The position numbers and the translations under genes were made by a program. 38,036 bases of DNA from an uncultured Bacteroidia bacterium (GTDB taxonomy: Bacteria; Bacteroidota; Bacteroidia; Bacteroidales; Prolixibacteraceae). The stretch spans positions 1-38,036 of the forward strand of contig CAIXCY010000267.1 in assembly GCA_903918045.1 (NCBI GenBank), given 5' to 3'. Below are positions 1 through 8,098 of the stretch, piece after piece. How positions within the stretch are numbered: the first letter of the stretch is position 1; each line of letters begins with the position of its first letter. A model generated the notes under the pieces. That model was not told the DNA's origin and made no database searches. It saw only the letters and a list, made by a program, of their open reading frames with translations.

Positions 1-739
1 ACTCCTGATTGGTCATATTAACAAGGAGGGGAATCTTGCCGGGCCTAAGGTACTTGAGCATATTGTCGATACGGTTTTACAGTTCGAGGGGGACAGGAAC
101 TACCTATTCAGGATTCTCAGGTCGTTGAAGAACCGTTTTGGATCCACCTCCGAACTGGGGATTTTCGAAATGCGCCAGGATGGGTTGCATGAGGTTGTTA
201 ATCCATCCGAGATGCTTCTATCGTCGCATAACGACGGTCTGAGCGGAACCGCCACAGCTGCCACGATAGAGGGAATGCGTCCCTTTCTAATCGAGGTGCA
301 GGCGCTGGTTAGTTCTGCCGCCTATGGCAATCCGCAACGTTCAGCCACAGGATTCGATTTACGCCGGATGAATATGTTACTCGCCGTGCTCGAAAAACGG
401 GCCGGTTTTAAATTAATGACAAAAGATGTTTTTCTTAATATCGCAGGTGGCCTTCGTGTCGATGATCCGGCGATGGATCTGGCTGTGATTGCTGCCATTC
501 TCTCCTCCAATTTTGATGTGGCCATAGACAAGCAGATCGCCTTTGCCGGAGAAGTTGGTCTCACTGGCGAGATCAGGCCTGTTAACCGCATCGAACAACG
601 CATTGCAGAGGCTCAGAAACTCGGTTTTAAGGAGATCTATCTCTCGAAGTACATCAAAGGGGTGGACTTCTCCCGTTTCGAAATTAAAATCCACCAGATC
701 GATCGTGTGGAGAAAATGATCCGGACACTGTTTTCGTAA
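1..739 (+). CDS. radA: DNA repair protein RadA (3' part, truncated by window start)
   Basis: This is the C-terminal 245 residues of RadA/Sms, a RecA-like ATPase that promotes branch migration during recombinational repair. The reading frame is open from base 2, so the gene starts before the window and any internal start would be artificial. Visible landmarks are the end of the ATPase core (GHINKEGNLAGPKVLEHIVD), the RadA-specific KNRFGST motif, and then the Lon-protease-like domain (from about FLIEVQALV to the end), with LNIAGGLRVDDPAMDLAV and FAGEVGLTGEIRPV typical of it. The Walker A and N-terminal zinc finger would lie outside the window. It converges on the lipoprotein gene that follows. 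The identification is secure; only the 5' portion is missing. Confidence 0.97.
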   Translation, partial: LLIGHINKEGNLAGPKVLEHIVDTVLQFEGDRNYLFRILRSLKNRFGSTSELGIFEMRQDGLHEVVNPSEMLLSSHNDGLSGTATAATIEGMRPFLIEVQALVSSAAYGNPQRSATGFDLRRMNMLLAVLEKRAGFKLMTKDVFLNIAGGLRVDDPAMDLAVIAAILSSNFDVAIDKQIAFAGEVGLTGEIRPVNRIEQRIAEAQKLGFKEIYLSKYIKGVDFSRFEIKIHQIDRVEKMIRTLFS

Positions 740-758
740 TTTGTTTTCCTGTATTGGT

Positions 759-803
759 AGTGACCCGGTGAATGTTCAAAGTCTGAACATTCACCGGGTC
801 ACT
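759..803. repeat. Perfect 20-bp inverted repeat after radA
   Basis: The arms 759-778 (agtgacccggtgaatgttca) and 784-803 are perfect reverse complements around a 5-base loop. The repeat begins 19 bases after the radA stop codon. No T-run follows on the plus strand (the next bases are taattata), so it is not a textbook intrinsic terminator. It could still end or stabilise the radA transcript, or be a copy of a dispersed palindromic element. Which of these applies cannot be decided from one copy. Confidence 0.8.
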
Positions 804-814
804 TAATTATAGCA

Positions 815-847
815 CAAAAAAAAGCCCTCCGGAGAGGGCTTTTAAAA
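815..847 (-). terminator. Intrinsic terminator of the 872-aa lipoprotein gene
   Basis: A 10-bp stem (aaaagccctc at 820-829 pairing with gagggctttt at 834-843) closes a cgga loop. Read on the minus strand, the hairpin is followed by a run of eight T (complement of 815-822), which is the expected form for the lipoprotein gene ending at 871. On the plus strand the tail is only four T, so termination of radA here would be weaker. Confidence 0.85.
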
Positions 848-870
848 AGTATACTGTGATTTGTCAGTAA

Positions 871-3489
871 TTACTGTACAAGAGCAAGTTCAGCAGATAC
901 ACCAGCAGCTAGAACACCAGCAACTGAAGAACCTTCTAATGGAGAGAATCCAACTACATTGTTTGTATAACCGAATCCGAATGGAGTCTGGTCACCATTC
1001 ATAGCAGTAGCTAGATCTGTACCACCTGTGATTCCGATGTTAATTGAAGCAGAAGTTGCATTAACGTGAGCGTTAGCTAAAGCTGCTTTAACATAAGGAA
1101 GAATAGTCTGAATCTCAGCAGAAACAATCTTAGCCTGGATACCTGGGTTGTTTGCACCTGTTGGAGCAATGCTATGAGTATAAGTACCCATTGTAGCTGG
1201 AGCGTTGATTACGATTGAAACTGAAACTGCAGAAGCAAGAACAGTCTTGTATGAACTGAAATCGAAAGAAGCTAATTTTGAGTTACCATCAACATATAAT
1301 GAATGAAGGTAATCAAGAGCTGTAGGCATAACATCAGCTAATTTTGCGTTGGTTGTCAAAGTTAAATCAGAACCAGGACCACCTGTACCAAGATTTCCAA
1401 CAAACGCTTTATGATCGAAAGAAACACCAGTGATGATGGCAGCCTGATCCAAAGTTAAACTGTTGATAACACCTGCAGTTGTGAAGGTTGTCAATTTAGG
1501 TAACATTGAAAGAGAAACAACGTCATAAACACCGTTTAATTTCAAGGTTGTCAGAACAGAGCTTAAAGTTGTAGAAACACCTGCTGCACCAACGATGCTT
1601 GCATATTTGCCATCAGCTGGGTCGTTACCTGTAATATAGGCTTCCAACAAGGTAAGTGAATAGGTTCCGATGTTAACATTGTGTTTAACATTTCCTAAGG
1701 TCAAAACCTGAACTGCAGGAAGAGAAGGTACGCTAGCCCATTCGAAAACGGCTAAAGTTACATTCAAAGCTTTTGAAGCAGAAAGAGTTGCATCAACCAA
1801 TGAAGGTAAAGTGATAACCTGAGGACCAGTGATGGTTAAATGAACAGGAGAATTGAAAGCTGTAAGATCAACTGTACCGTTGTAATAAACTGCACCATTC
1901 TGATTAACGATAGAAACGTCACCTGTAGAAGTTGCCAATTTAGCAAGATTAACAGCTGTAGGAGCCCATGTAGTAATCCAAATACCACCGTGAGAAGAAA
2001 CTGCGGCTGGGAAATCGATCGTAAGCGCTTTAGGAGCAACAACAGTCAAACCCTGAATGTCTTCATATCCAAGTACGATACCAGTAGCATTAGCTGCTGT
2101 AAGGTTCTTGATAACAGGAGTTGTAGCAAGACCGAAGTTGATTTTGTCTGTTCCAACTGCACTGAAAATTACGTTTCCATCGGCAGGACCAGTAGCATCG
2201 CTAACAAAATGACCAACGATTACGTTAGGGAAATTGATGTTACCTGAAGCAGCAACCAATGTTAAGTCTTGGCCAACAGTTTTCAATGAAATTGATTCGT
2301 ACGCACCTGGATAGTCATAAGTAACTGTTCCACCTACGTTGTCGATCTTTGGATCAGAAATGTCAGAACCTGTAACGGTATAGTCACCTCTGATTGAAGT
2401 TAACAAACCAGCAGCAAGCATATCGCTGGCCTGGCTGTCGATATTTACAAAGTGACCTGAACCTGCAATAGTTGTAAGTGTCCAAACGGTATGGTCATTA
2501 CGACGGTTACCTGAGGTGATTACCTGAACTGCATCATTTGTTCCGATAACGGCAACAACAGCGCCTAAGATTTTATTTAAATCAGCAATACTGGTAATAG
2601 CAGCGGTGTTAACGATTAAGTTACCGTTGATGATACCCATCTGATACAATTTAGCTAAGTAGAAAGCTACGTCAGAATCAGTAGAGATGTTTACGTTGTC
2701 GTTGTACATTGCAGAAGCATTCAGTAAGATTGTAAGATCTCTCTGAGCAGCAGCCAAAGCCATGTTCAAACCGGTGATAGACAATTGAAGTGCTGTGTTG
2801 TTAGCGTCTGTAGTTGTCTGAAGATTACCTAAGTTTGTAATAAGGGTATTCAACTTGGCAGCGCTGGCAGCGTTAGCGTCAGCAACGATAGCCTGTAAAG
2901 CAGCGATTTTGCTGTTTACGTCAGCTGAACCATCCTTGATACCTTGTAAAATGTCAGCTTTCAAAGTAGCGATCTGAGCAGTAACAGCCAGGTCGGTAGT
3001 TGAAGCGCTGTTCAAAATAGCGGTAAGGATTGCAGACTGAGTGGCTGTAACATCTGCTTTAGAAGCGGCTGCGTCCAGTTTGGTTTGCAAAGCTGCCAAA
3101 GCTGCTGCGGTAACTGCATCAGCAGCAACTTTATCCGAAGCAATTTTTGTAAGCTGTGCTGCCAAAGCTGTAACAGAAGCTGAAGTTGCACCTGTAGAGG
3201 CCAAATCATTCAATTTGCTCTGGATAGCTGTAATGGTGTTGCCTTGAGCTGTTAAAGCGCTAGCAAGACTTGTAATAGAAGCTGCTGTTGGCAAAGCTGC
3301 AACGGCACCCTGAAGGGTAGTGATCTGATCTTTTACAAGACCAAGTTGAGTTGTCAAAGCTGTTACACCGTCAACCTTTAGAGAAAGAGCAGCAATCTGA
3401 TCTTTCAACGCCTGGAAGTCATTGGCGTACTTATTACAGGAAGTAATAAGGATGGCGAGCGTAAAAACGCTCAACAATAGTTTTTTCAT
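871..3489 (-). CDS. Large Ala/Thr-rich surface lipoprotein, coiled coil plus solenoid-like region, function unknown
   Basis: The protein has 872 residues. I do not recognise a characterised family. The N-terminus is a lipoprotein signal with lipobox ITSC (Cys18), the only cysteine I can see. Residues about 22-260 are an alanine-, threonine- and lysine-rich heptad-like region (for example QALKDQIAALSLKVDGVTAL), consistent with a long coiled coil or stalk. Residues about 260-872 are rich in short L/V/I-x-L/V-x strands with regular spacing, and look like a leucine-rich or beta-solenoid fold. No catalytic motif or T9SS C-terminal domain is obvious. It has its own terminator and a long AT-rich upstream region, so it is probably monocistronic. 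It lies downstream of a LytS/LytTR pair, which makes regulation by that pair possible but unproven. An abundant envelope or S-layer-like component is one speculative reading. Confidence 0.8.
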   Translation of the reverse strand: MKKLLLSVFTLAILITSCNKYANDFQALKDQIAALSLKVDGVTALTTQLGLVKDQITTLQGAVAALPTAASITSLASALTAQGNTITAIQSKLNDLASTGATSASVTALAAQLTKIASDKVAADAVTAAALAALQTKLDAAASKADVTATQSAILTAILNSASTTDLAVTAQIATLKADILQGIKDGSADVNSKIAALQAIVADANAASAAKLNTLITNLGNLQTTTDANNTALQLSITGLNMALAAAQRDLTILLNASAMYNDNVNISTDSDVAFYLAKLYQMGIINGNLIVNTAAITSIADLNKILGAVVAVIGTNDAVQVITSGNRRNDHTVWTLTTIAGSGHFVNIDSQASDMLAAGLLTSIRGDYTVTGSDISDPKIDNVGGTVTYDYPGAYESISLKTVGQDLTLVAASGNINFPNVIVGHFVSDATGPADGNVIFSAVGTDKINFGLATTPVIKNLTAANATGIVLGYEDIQGLTVVAPKALTIDFPAAVSSHGGIWITTWAPTAVNLAKLATSTGDVSIVNQNGAVYYNGTVDLTAFNSPVHLTITGPQVITLPSLVDATLSASKALNVTLAVFEWASVPSLPAVQVLTLGNVKHNVNIGTYSLTLLEAYITGNDPADGKYASIVGAAGVSTTLSSVLTTLKLNGVYDVVSLSMLPKLTTFTTAGVINSLTLDQAAIITGVSFDHKAFVGNLGTGGPGSDLTLTTNAKLADVMPTALDYLHSLYVDGNSKLASFDFSSYKTVLASAVSVSIVINAPATMGTYTHSIAPTGANNPGIQAKIVSAEIQTILPYVKAALANAHVNATSASINIGITGGTDLATAMNGDQTPFGFGYTNNVVGFSPLEGSSVAGVLAAGVSAELALVQ

Positions 3490-3942
3490 TTTTGATTTTT
3501 TTTAATTAATAAATGGAAATAAAAGAAGCACTATAAATTTAATTTGCACAAAGATTAAATAATTGTAAGGGTTAAAAAACCCTCGATTTTCTGATTTATG
3601 ATATTTGGTAAAATAGAAGGATAGATTGTCGTTATTAAGGATTATTCTGTAAATAATTGAATTTATCGGACTATTTTGGAGCTTTTGCTTTATGGAAAAT
3701 TTGCTGTCTGATCAGCTGATTTTAGGTAATTCATATCAAGTTAAGTATAAGTGAATAAACTATTTAATTAATGTTTAATTGTTAATTCTAAATTTATTTT
3801 GATTTTAGGTATGTGATGTAATAAAATGTTAATAAATCCGAATATCCTTCCTAAATGTTTTATTTTTCGATGTTTAATCCGAAAAGCCTGACTTAACCTG
3901 TTTCTTGAAACAATGTGAAGAAGTGGCTGACTTTATTATAGC
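3490..3942. other. AT-rich intergenic region, no gene seen
   Basis: These 453 bases between the response regulator and the lipoprotein gene are strongly AT-rich. Apart from the candidate promoter near 3549-3580 and a trivial 10-base palindrome at 3711-3720, I see no ORF, RNA gene or clear terminator. A leader or operator for the downstream lipoprotein gene could be here. Confidence 0.5.
3549..3580 (-). promoter_or_regulatory. Candidate promoter of the 872-aa lipoprotein gene
   Basis: The minus strand at 3549-3556 reads AATCTTTG, seven of eight matches to the Bacteroidota -7 element TAnnTTTG. A T-rich block lies about 20 bases further upstream, where a -33 TTTG would be expected, but it lacks the G. 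Transcription would start near 3542, giving a leader of about 50 bases. This is a weak call. Confidence 0.35.
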
Positions 3943-4722
3943 TTATAACGTATCGTATTTATTTCTTAATTCGTGCAAATGTGTTCGGGATGCCTGGAGC
4001 CTTATTCCGTTAAAAGGTGGAATCAGCTGGCATTCCCGTGTTTTAAATTCGATTGAACCCAGATAATTCAGGTTCAGTATTGCCGATTGATTAATCTGAA
4101 TAAAAATCCGGTTACCCATTAATCCGAGAATCTCTTTAGCGGTAGTCCCAGCCCTGAGCTTTACTTCACTCATATCGGTAAGGAGCGCTTTCCATCCTGG
4201 TTTATCCTGGGTCTGCTCTTTGATACACTGGAGCAGAATGATATTGTTTTTATCCATAAACCTCAATCCGATCGGAGTGGGGAGAGAGATAATTTCATTC
4301 GTCCCCTGAGACAGCGGCATGAAATTTGCCGGCTGGTCACTTTTTCGTTTCAGTTTGAACCTGTCGATTACATTTTTCAAATCTTCGGTTTTCACCGGTT
4401 TGAGAATGTAATCAAAAGCCGATTCTCGCAAAGCCTGTATTACATATTTGTCAAAGGACGTATAAAAGACGACACTAAACATCTGAGTTCTCGATTTACG
4501 TGCTTCATCCAGAAGGTCGAAACCCGACTTAACCGGCATCTCAATGTCCATAAACACCAGATCGAGATCCTCTTTCAGCAGCAGCGTCTTTGAATGATTG
4601 TATTTTGAGGCACAACCCTGCAACTGTATTTCGGGGAAAAACCCCAGATGTTCTTTCAATGCGAAGACGAACTCCTCATCGTCATCAATTATTGCGGCAA
4701 AAATTTTATCGGATCCACTCAT
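3943..4722 (-). CDS. LytTR-family response regulator
   Basis: This is a two-domain response regulator of 259 residues. The receiver domain (about 5-125) has the acidic pocket IIDDDEE (Asp13-15), phospho-acceptor Asp59 in LVFMDIEMP, a conserved Thr/Ser strand (VVFYTS) and the Lys of DYILKPVKT. The C-terminal half is a LytTR DNA-binding domain, with the typical NIILLQCIKEQ strand, the FIQINQSAILNLNYLGSIE core and a terminal HLHELRNKY helix. An upstream in-frame TTG (4758) would add 12 residues, but the ATG at 4722 puts the receiver's first strand at the normal place. The partner kinase is just upstream at 4834-5580, about 110 bases away and separated by a strong inverted repeat. The targets are unknown; the lipoprotein gene downstream is the nearest candidate. 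Confidence 0.93.
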   Translation of the reverse strand: MSGSDKIFAAIIDDDEEFVFALKEHLGFFPEIQLQGCASKYNHSKTLLLKEDLDLVFMDIEMPVKSGFDLLDEARKSRTQMFSVVFYTSFDKYVIQALRESAFDYILKPVKTEDLKNVIDRFKLKRKSDQPANFMPLSQGTNEIISLPTPIGLRFMDKNNIILLQCIKEQTQDKPGWKALLTDMSEVKLRAGTTAKEILGLMGNRIFIQINQSAILNLNYLGSIEFKTRECQLIPPFNGIRLQASRTHLHELRNKYDTL

Positions 4723-4789
4723 AAATGGTTTCAATTTAAATATCCTTGTTGTCCGCAATTATCTATTTACCGCGTCAACTTCGTTTTAC

Positions 4790-4847
4790 CCTACCCATTT
4801 TAAAAATAAAAATTAATTTTTTTATTTTTATTTTTAAAATGGGTAGG
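4790..4847. repeat. Perfect 23-bp inverted repeat between sensor kinase and response regulator
   Basis: The arms 4790-4812 and 4825-4847 are perfect reverse complements (outer part cctacccatttt), and one further A:T pair extends them inwards. The remaining spacer is about 10 T/A-rich bases. The right arm contains the stop codon of the kinase gene (4834-4836). There is no T-run immediately after the stem on the minus strand, so this looks more like an mRNA processing or stability hairpin, or a partial attenuator, than a normal terminator. Confidence 0.8.
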
Positions 4848-5580
4848 AATATTGTTTGGGGATCTTTATTGTGATTATTGTTCCACCTTCTGAAGGGTTG
4901 TTAGCTTCCTTATCCTGGATCAAAAATTCAATTTTTTCAGCATTTTGCTGGTTAATCAATTCAATAGTTTGGAACAGCGTTTTTATTCCTGTTCCGGATC
5001 CCATTGATCGGCTTACAGACTTTCGGTATCCAATTCCGTTATCTTCAACCGTAAGCTCTAACCCTTTCTGGTAATTGTTAAGTTTTATCCGTAAGCTTTT
5101 TTCACCTTCAAGCGGCATAAGTCCATGTTTTATAGCATTCTCAACAGGGATCTGGAGAATCATGGCGGGTACAGGTTGCATCATATCTATACCGGAGTCA
5201 CTTTCATAAGTCACATTAAAGGGTTTAGGAACTCTTAGCTGTTGCAATTCGAGATAACCTTTAACAAGAGTAAGTTCTTCCTGCAGCGGAATAGCAGTTT
5301 TTTCAATATTATCGACACCGTTTCGCAGAAGTATTAAGAGGGTTTTTATTTTTTGATTTAGCGCTGGCGGGCTGTCAGGAATGCCTGAGAGAGCACTTAA
5401 GGCGTTGAAGAAAAAATGTGGGGACAATCGAACCCTGAAGTTCTCCATTTTTAATCTGGCAATGGTCTCCCGTTGTTCCAGAAAAACAGTTCTGTTTTTT
5501 TTGATGCTCCTCCGATAAAGGAAGGTCATTCCGGTAAGTGTAAAGGCTAATACTATTATGAGGTAATATAATAGTGGCAT
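4834..5580 (-). CDS. LytS-type sensor histidine kinase (minimal, single membrane segment)
   Basis: The protein has 248 residues from the ATG at 5580; an alternative TTG at 5625 would add 15. One membrane segment occupies about residues 3-22 (PLLYYLIIVLAFTLTGMTFL), followed by a short coiled linker. The His_kinase domain of the LytS/YehU class has the phospho-acceptor His55 in LSPHFFFNALSAL, where the family usually has PHFLFN. The HATPase_c part has the N-box PVENAIKHGL and the G-box DNGIGYR, with a second glycine-rich loop GSGTGIKTL. There is no extracellular sensor domain, so the signal must enter through the membrane segment or a partner. It is paired with the LytTR regulator downstream and lies 115 bases after gldN, possibly in the same transcript. 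Confidence 0.92.
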   Translation of the reverse strand: MPLLYYLIIVLAFTLTGMTFLYRRSIKKNRTVFLEQRETIARLKMENFRVRLSPHFFFNALSALSGIPDSPPALNQKIKTLLILLRNGVDNIEKTAIPLQEELTLVKGYLELQQLRVPKPFNVTYESDSGIDMMQPVPAMILQIPVENAIKHGLMPLEGEKSLRIKLNNYQKGLELTVEDNGIGYRKSVSRSMGSGTGIKTLFQTIELINQQNAEKIEFLIQDKEANNPSEGGTIITIKIPKQYSYPF

Positions 5581-5617
5581 AACTTTTGGTTCAGGTAATG
5601 ATCGGTAAAAATGAAGC

Positions 5618-5642
5618 AGAGACAAGCGGATGCCTTGTCTCT
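5618..5642. repeat. 9-bp hairpin repeat downstream of gldN
   Basis: The arms agagacaag (5618-5626) and cttgtctct (5634-5642) are perfect reverse complements with a 7-base loop. Read on the minus strand it lies just after gldN and just before the kinase gene, and a short T-run (attttta) follows a few bases later. It may terminate the T9SS transcript. It also resembles the short 'agagacaag...cttgtctct' palindromes that I recall as dispersed in many Bacteroidota genomes. Confidence 0.6.
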
Positions 5643-5695
5643 ACACTAAATATCGGCCAATTTTTCAACCAATTTTGTTTTATAAAACGGCTAAT

Positions 5696-6544
5696 CTAGT
5701 ATTCCCATAGATCCTGTTCGTAATCAAAGATTGAATTTTTGATGCGTTCAGATTCTTTGAAAGCATATTCCCCGGTGGCATACTCCTCAATGGACCTGTT
5801 ATTATAGACGTTCTCTTCCTTGACAATATATCCGTCGAACCGGCGTGTGAGGAAAACATCGTCAAAACTTAAGCTTCTTGCGGAGTTGAAATCATTGAGT
5901 ACCTCTTTTTTGGCGAGGATTGGTCTGATTTCGGGATAGAATACCCAGAAAAGTCTTTTACGAACAAAGGTGCTGTCCTTTGGATCCTTTTTAAATACGC
6001 GGATCGGACAAAGGCCTAAAATACGCACCTGAAGGGTAGATTTTTGTTTATCGAAATACCATACCTCTTTAACTTCGAGTTGCTTAACCTCCTTGACAGG
6101 AATTTCAGAGGATACAACTGAATCCTTATCATTACCGGTATTCAGATCGGTAACTTTAATTCGTCTGATCGAATCGCCGAATTGTTGTTTAACCTGGTTG
6201 AAATTAATTGGTTCGGTGAATTCGTTATCGGTAAGCTGCGCATCAAAAGCCGTAATCCGTTTATCTTCAATTCCTTTTAACAGGATATTAAACAGATTAT
6301 TCCTTCCCTGCATTTCGCTGGTTGGATAATAGAAGTGTTGGTTCGCTTTTTCGCGGAAATCGATGATTCGCCACACTGTCTTTGACCAGATAACATCTGA
6401 TTCTCTGACCATTGGGAGAGGAGCAGGTTTCCGGTCTACCGTTGTTTTTTTCACGTAGGCGTTATAATTAACCTGGGCTTTCAACAGATTTTCTGAGGTA
6501 GCTCCAATCAAAACTAATACAAAGATCAAAAATAACTTTTTCAT
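5696..6544 (-). CDS. gldN: T9SS periplasmic ring component GldN/PorN
   Basis: The protein has 282 residues. GldN (PorN) is a periplasmic protein that joins the GldK lipoprotein in the ring of the type IX secretion system. A signal peptide covers about residues 1-23 (cleavage near LKA-QVNY). The family signature PLPMVRESDVIWSKTVWRIIDFREKANQHFYYP is split here: PLPMVRESDVIW begins near residue 43 and TVWRIIDFREKANQHFYYP follows. The conserved later segments KEVWYFDKQKST, IRVFKKD and FWVFYPEIRP are also present. The length is ordinary for the family. It begins 2 bases after the gldM stop, so translational coupling is likely. It is the last gene of the core operon. Confidence 0.96.
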   Translation of the reverse strand: MKKLFLIFVLVLIGATSENLLKAQVNYNAYVKKTTVDRKPAPLPMVRESDVIWSKTVWRIIDFREKANQHFYYPTSEMQGRNNLFNILLKGIEDKRITAFDAQLTDNEFTEPINFNQVKQQFGDSIRRIKVTDLNTGNDKDSVVSSEIPVKEVKQLEVKEVWYFDKQKSTLQVRILGLCPIRVFKKDPKDSTFVRKRLFWVFYPEIRPILAKKEVLNDFNSARSLSFDDVFLTRRFDGYIVKEENVYNNRSIEEYATGEYAFKESERIKNSIFDYEQDLWEY

Positions 6545-6546
6545 TT

Positions 6547-8091
6547 CTAATTAATTTTAAAGCTTATGGCAGGCAGATTGCGGGTAGTGCCGTCATCTCC
6601 CTTAACTACGATGCTCTCAATGTATAACCGACTACCGGAATTTAGTCCTTTCATCAGATCCCGCTGTTCCTGGGAGAAACGGTTTCCCTTGGTTGGTTTG
6701 TCAACAATAAAACCGGCTTTTGAAGTTGATACCACAAATGAGGTCACTGTAAAATTCATTTCAAAGTCAAATTCCGGGATTTTGGCAAGTACCCCTAGCT
6801 GAGCCTCCAATTCATTGCGGGAGATTACCCCGTCGTTCTTGTTGGCCACCGATGCAACGGGGTCAGGAACTTTCTTGACCCGAAAATCTGCAGAACCAAT
6901 TTCTCGTAATGCGTTATCAATTTGGGCTTTAACTGTAATTACCGATTTTACCCCAACTTTATCAGGCCTTACCAGGTAATTGCCATCAGGACCAGGTTCA
7001 ATGGTGCCGTTGGATATTGATACTTTAATATTTGTTGCAGAAATACCGGGAACCGATATGGATACAGGGTTAGCCAGTCCGGCATAAAAGACATTCATTT
7101 TTGTAGGTGAGACTGTCATTGAGGGTTTTGCAACCTCATATTCGTGCTTAAACGGGTAGTTGACAATAATTCCTGAAGGATTCTTATAATTTATCTGACC
7201 CCTGAATTCGACTTTTCCCTCTTTCCCGGCTGATACCTTATATAAGCCGGCGTTTTCTCCCTTGACCATAGGCAGCGTTGATCCGCCAACAATAATTACA
7301 GGATTTGCAGTTGTATCTACAGCAGAGAGGAAAACCTTTGCCTCGTATGTGTTTCCCTGGAGGACGTAATCGGATGAGGAAATTACCTGAGCCTGAAGTT
7401 TATTAAACTTAAAGGAGGCTGCGTCAATCTGAGCATAAAGGTGGTTTATCACATCCGATTCTGCATTGCGGATATCGCTTTGAATTTTTGACATCAGGGT
7501 GATTACAGCAATAAGGGGATACCCCTCAAATTTGCTCGATTCCCACGAGGGAGTCTGCCCCTGCTTCGCAGGAGGATTTGAGGTGTCAAGACTCTTGTTG
7601 ATTGATGTGATTAATTCGGTGTTTGAGGTGTCAACCAACTCGATCAATGATTTGCGGTATTTGTCAATAGCCTTTTTCAGTGCGATTCCATTTTTTTTAT
7701 TAATCATTAATTCTGCAGAATAGTTCAGGTCATCCTGGGAAATGATTTTATCCACGTTTCCCTCGGGACCGTCAGCTGCCTTTACAATCAGCTCTTTGAG
7801 CGTGTGAATGTAATGGTATAATGAATCAGAACTTGATTTTACTTTAAGCACCGATTTATTTAGTTCTCCCGCTTTTTTGGGATTTTCCTTTGCCGCACTG
7901 TTAAATTCATCATAGACCCGTTGGTTTTTTGCAATCGAACTCTCAATGGTCTGCATGAAATTTTGATTGACCATCGCGAAAGCATCCAATACTGATTTAT
8001 CAACATTGAGCGCCAACATGGCAGTCAAGACCAGATACATCAAACTGATCATCCTTTGTCTGGGTGCCTCCGGACAGTATTTAGTTCCCAT
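6547..8091 (-). CDS. gldM: T9SS inner-membrane motor-linked protein GldM/PorM
   Basis: The protein has 514 residues, the usual size. GldM has one N-terminal membrane helix (about 15-35, MISLMYLVLTAMLALNVDKS) that packs in the GldL complex, and a long periplasmic region that reaches the GldK-N ring and transmits proton-motive energy. After the helix comes a mostly helical domain (about 40-235), then beta domains corresponding to D2-D4, including YEVAKPSMTVSPTKMNVFYAG and the C-terminal GSRLYIESIVVKG...NLPAISFKIN part. The start sequence MGTKYCPEAPRQRM is characteristic. It lies 7 bases after gldL and 2 bases before gldN. Confidence 0.97.
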   Translation of the reverse strand: MGTKYCPEAPRQRMISLMYLVLTAMLALNVDKSVLDAFAMVNQNFMQTIESSIAKNQRVYDEFNSAAKENPKKAGELNKSVLKVKSSSDSLYHYIHTLKELIVKAADGPEGNVDKIISQDDLNYSAELMINKKNGIALKKAIDKYRKSLIELVDTSNTELITSINKSLDTSNPPAKQGQTPSWESSKFEGYPLIAVITLMSKIQSDIRNAESDVINHLYAQIDAASFKFNKLQAQVISSSDYVLQGNTYEAKVFLSAVDTTANPVIIVGGSTLPMVKGENAGLYKVSAGKEGKVEFRGQINYKNPSGIIVNYPFKHEYEVAKPSMTVSPTKMNVFYAGLANPVSISVPGISATNIKVSISNGTIEPGPDGNYLVRPDKVGVKSVITVKAQIDNALREIGSADFRVKKVPDPVASVANKNDGVISRNELEAQLGVLAKIPEFDFEMNFTVTSFVVSTSKAGFIVDKPTKGNRFSQEQRDLMKGLNSGSRLYIESIVVKGDDGTTRNLPAISFKIN

Positions 8092-8098
8092 CTTCGAA

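Noticed and set aside
1840-2247. 135-residue plus-strand frame inside the lipoprotein gene
   Set aside because: It is antisense to a gene with clear signal peptide and terminator, and its composition is a by-product of the repetitive sense strand.
4723-4758. TTG start of the response regulator at 4758 (and TTG starts at 5625, 11498 and 27950)
   Set aside because: In each case a nearby downstream ATG gives a normal family N-terminus, so the ATG was chosen.
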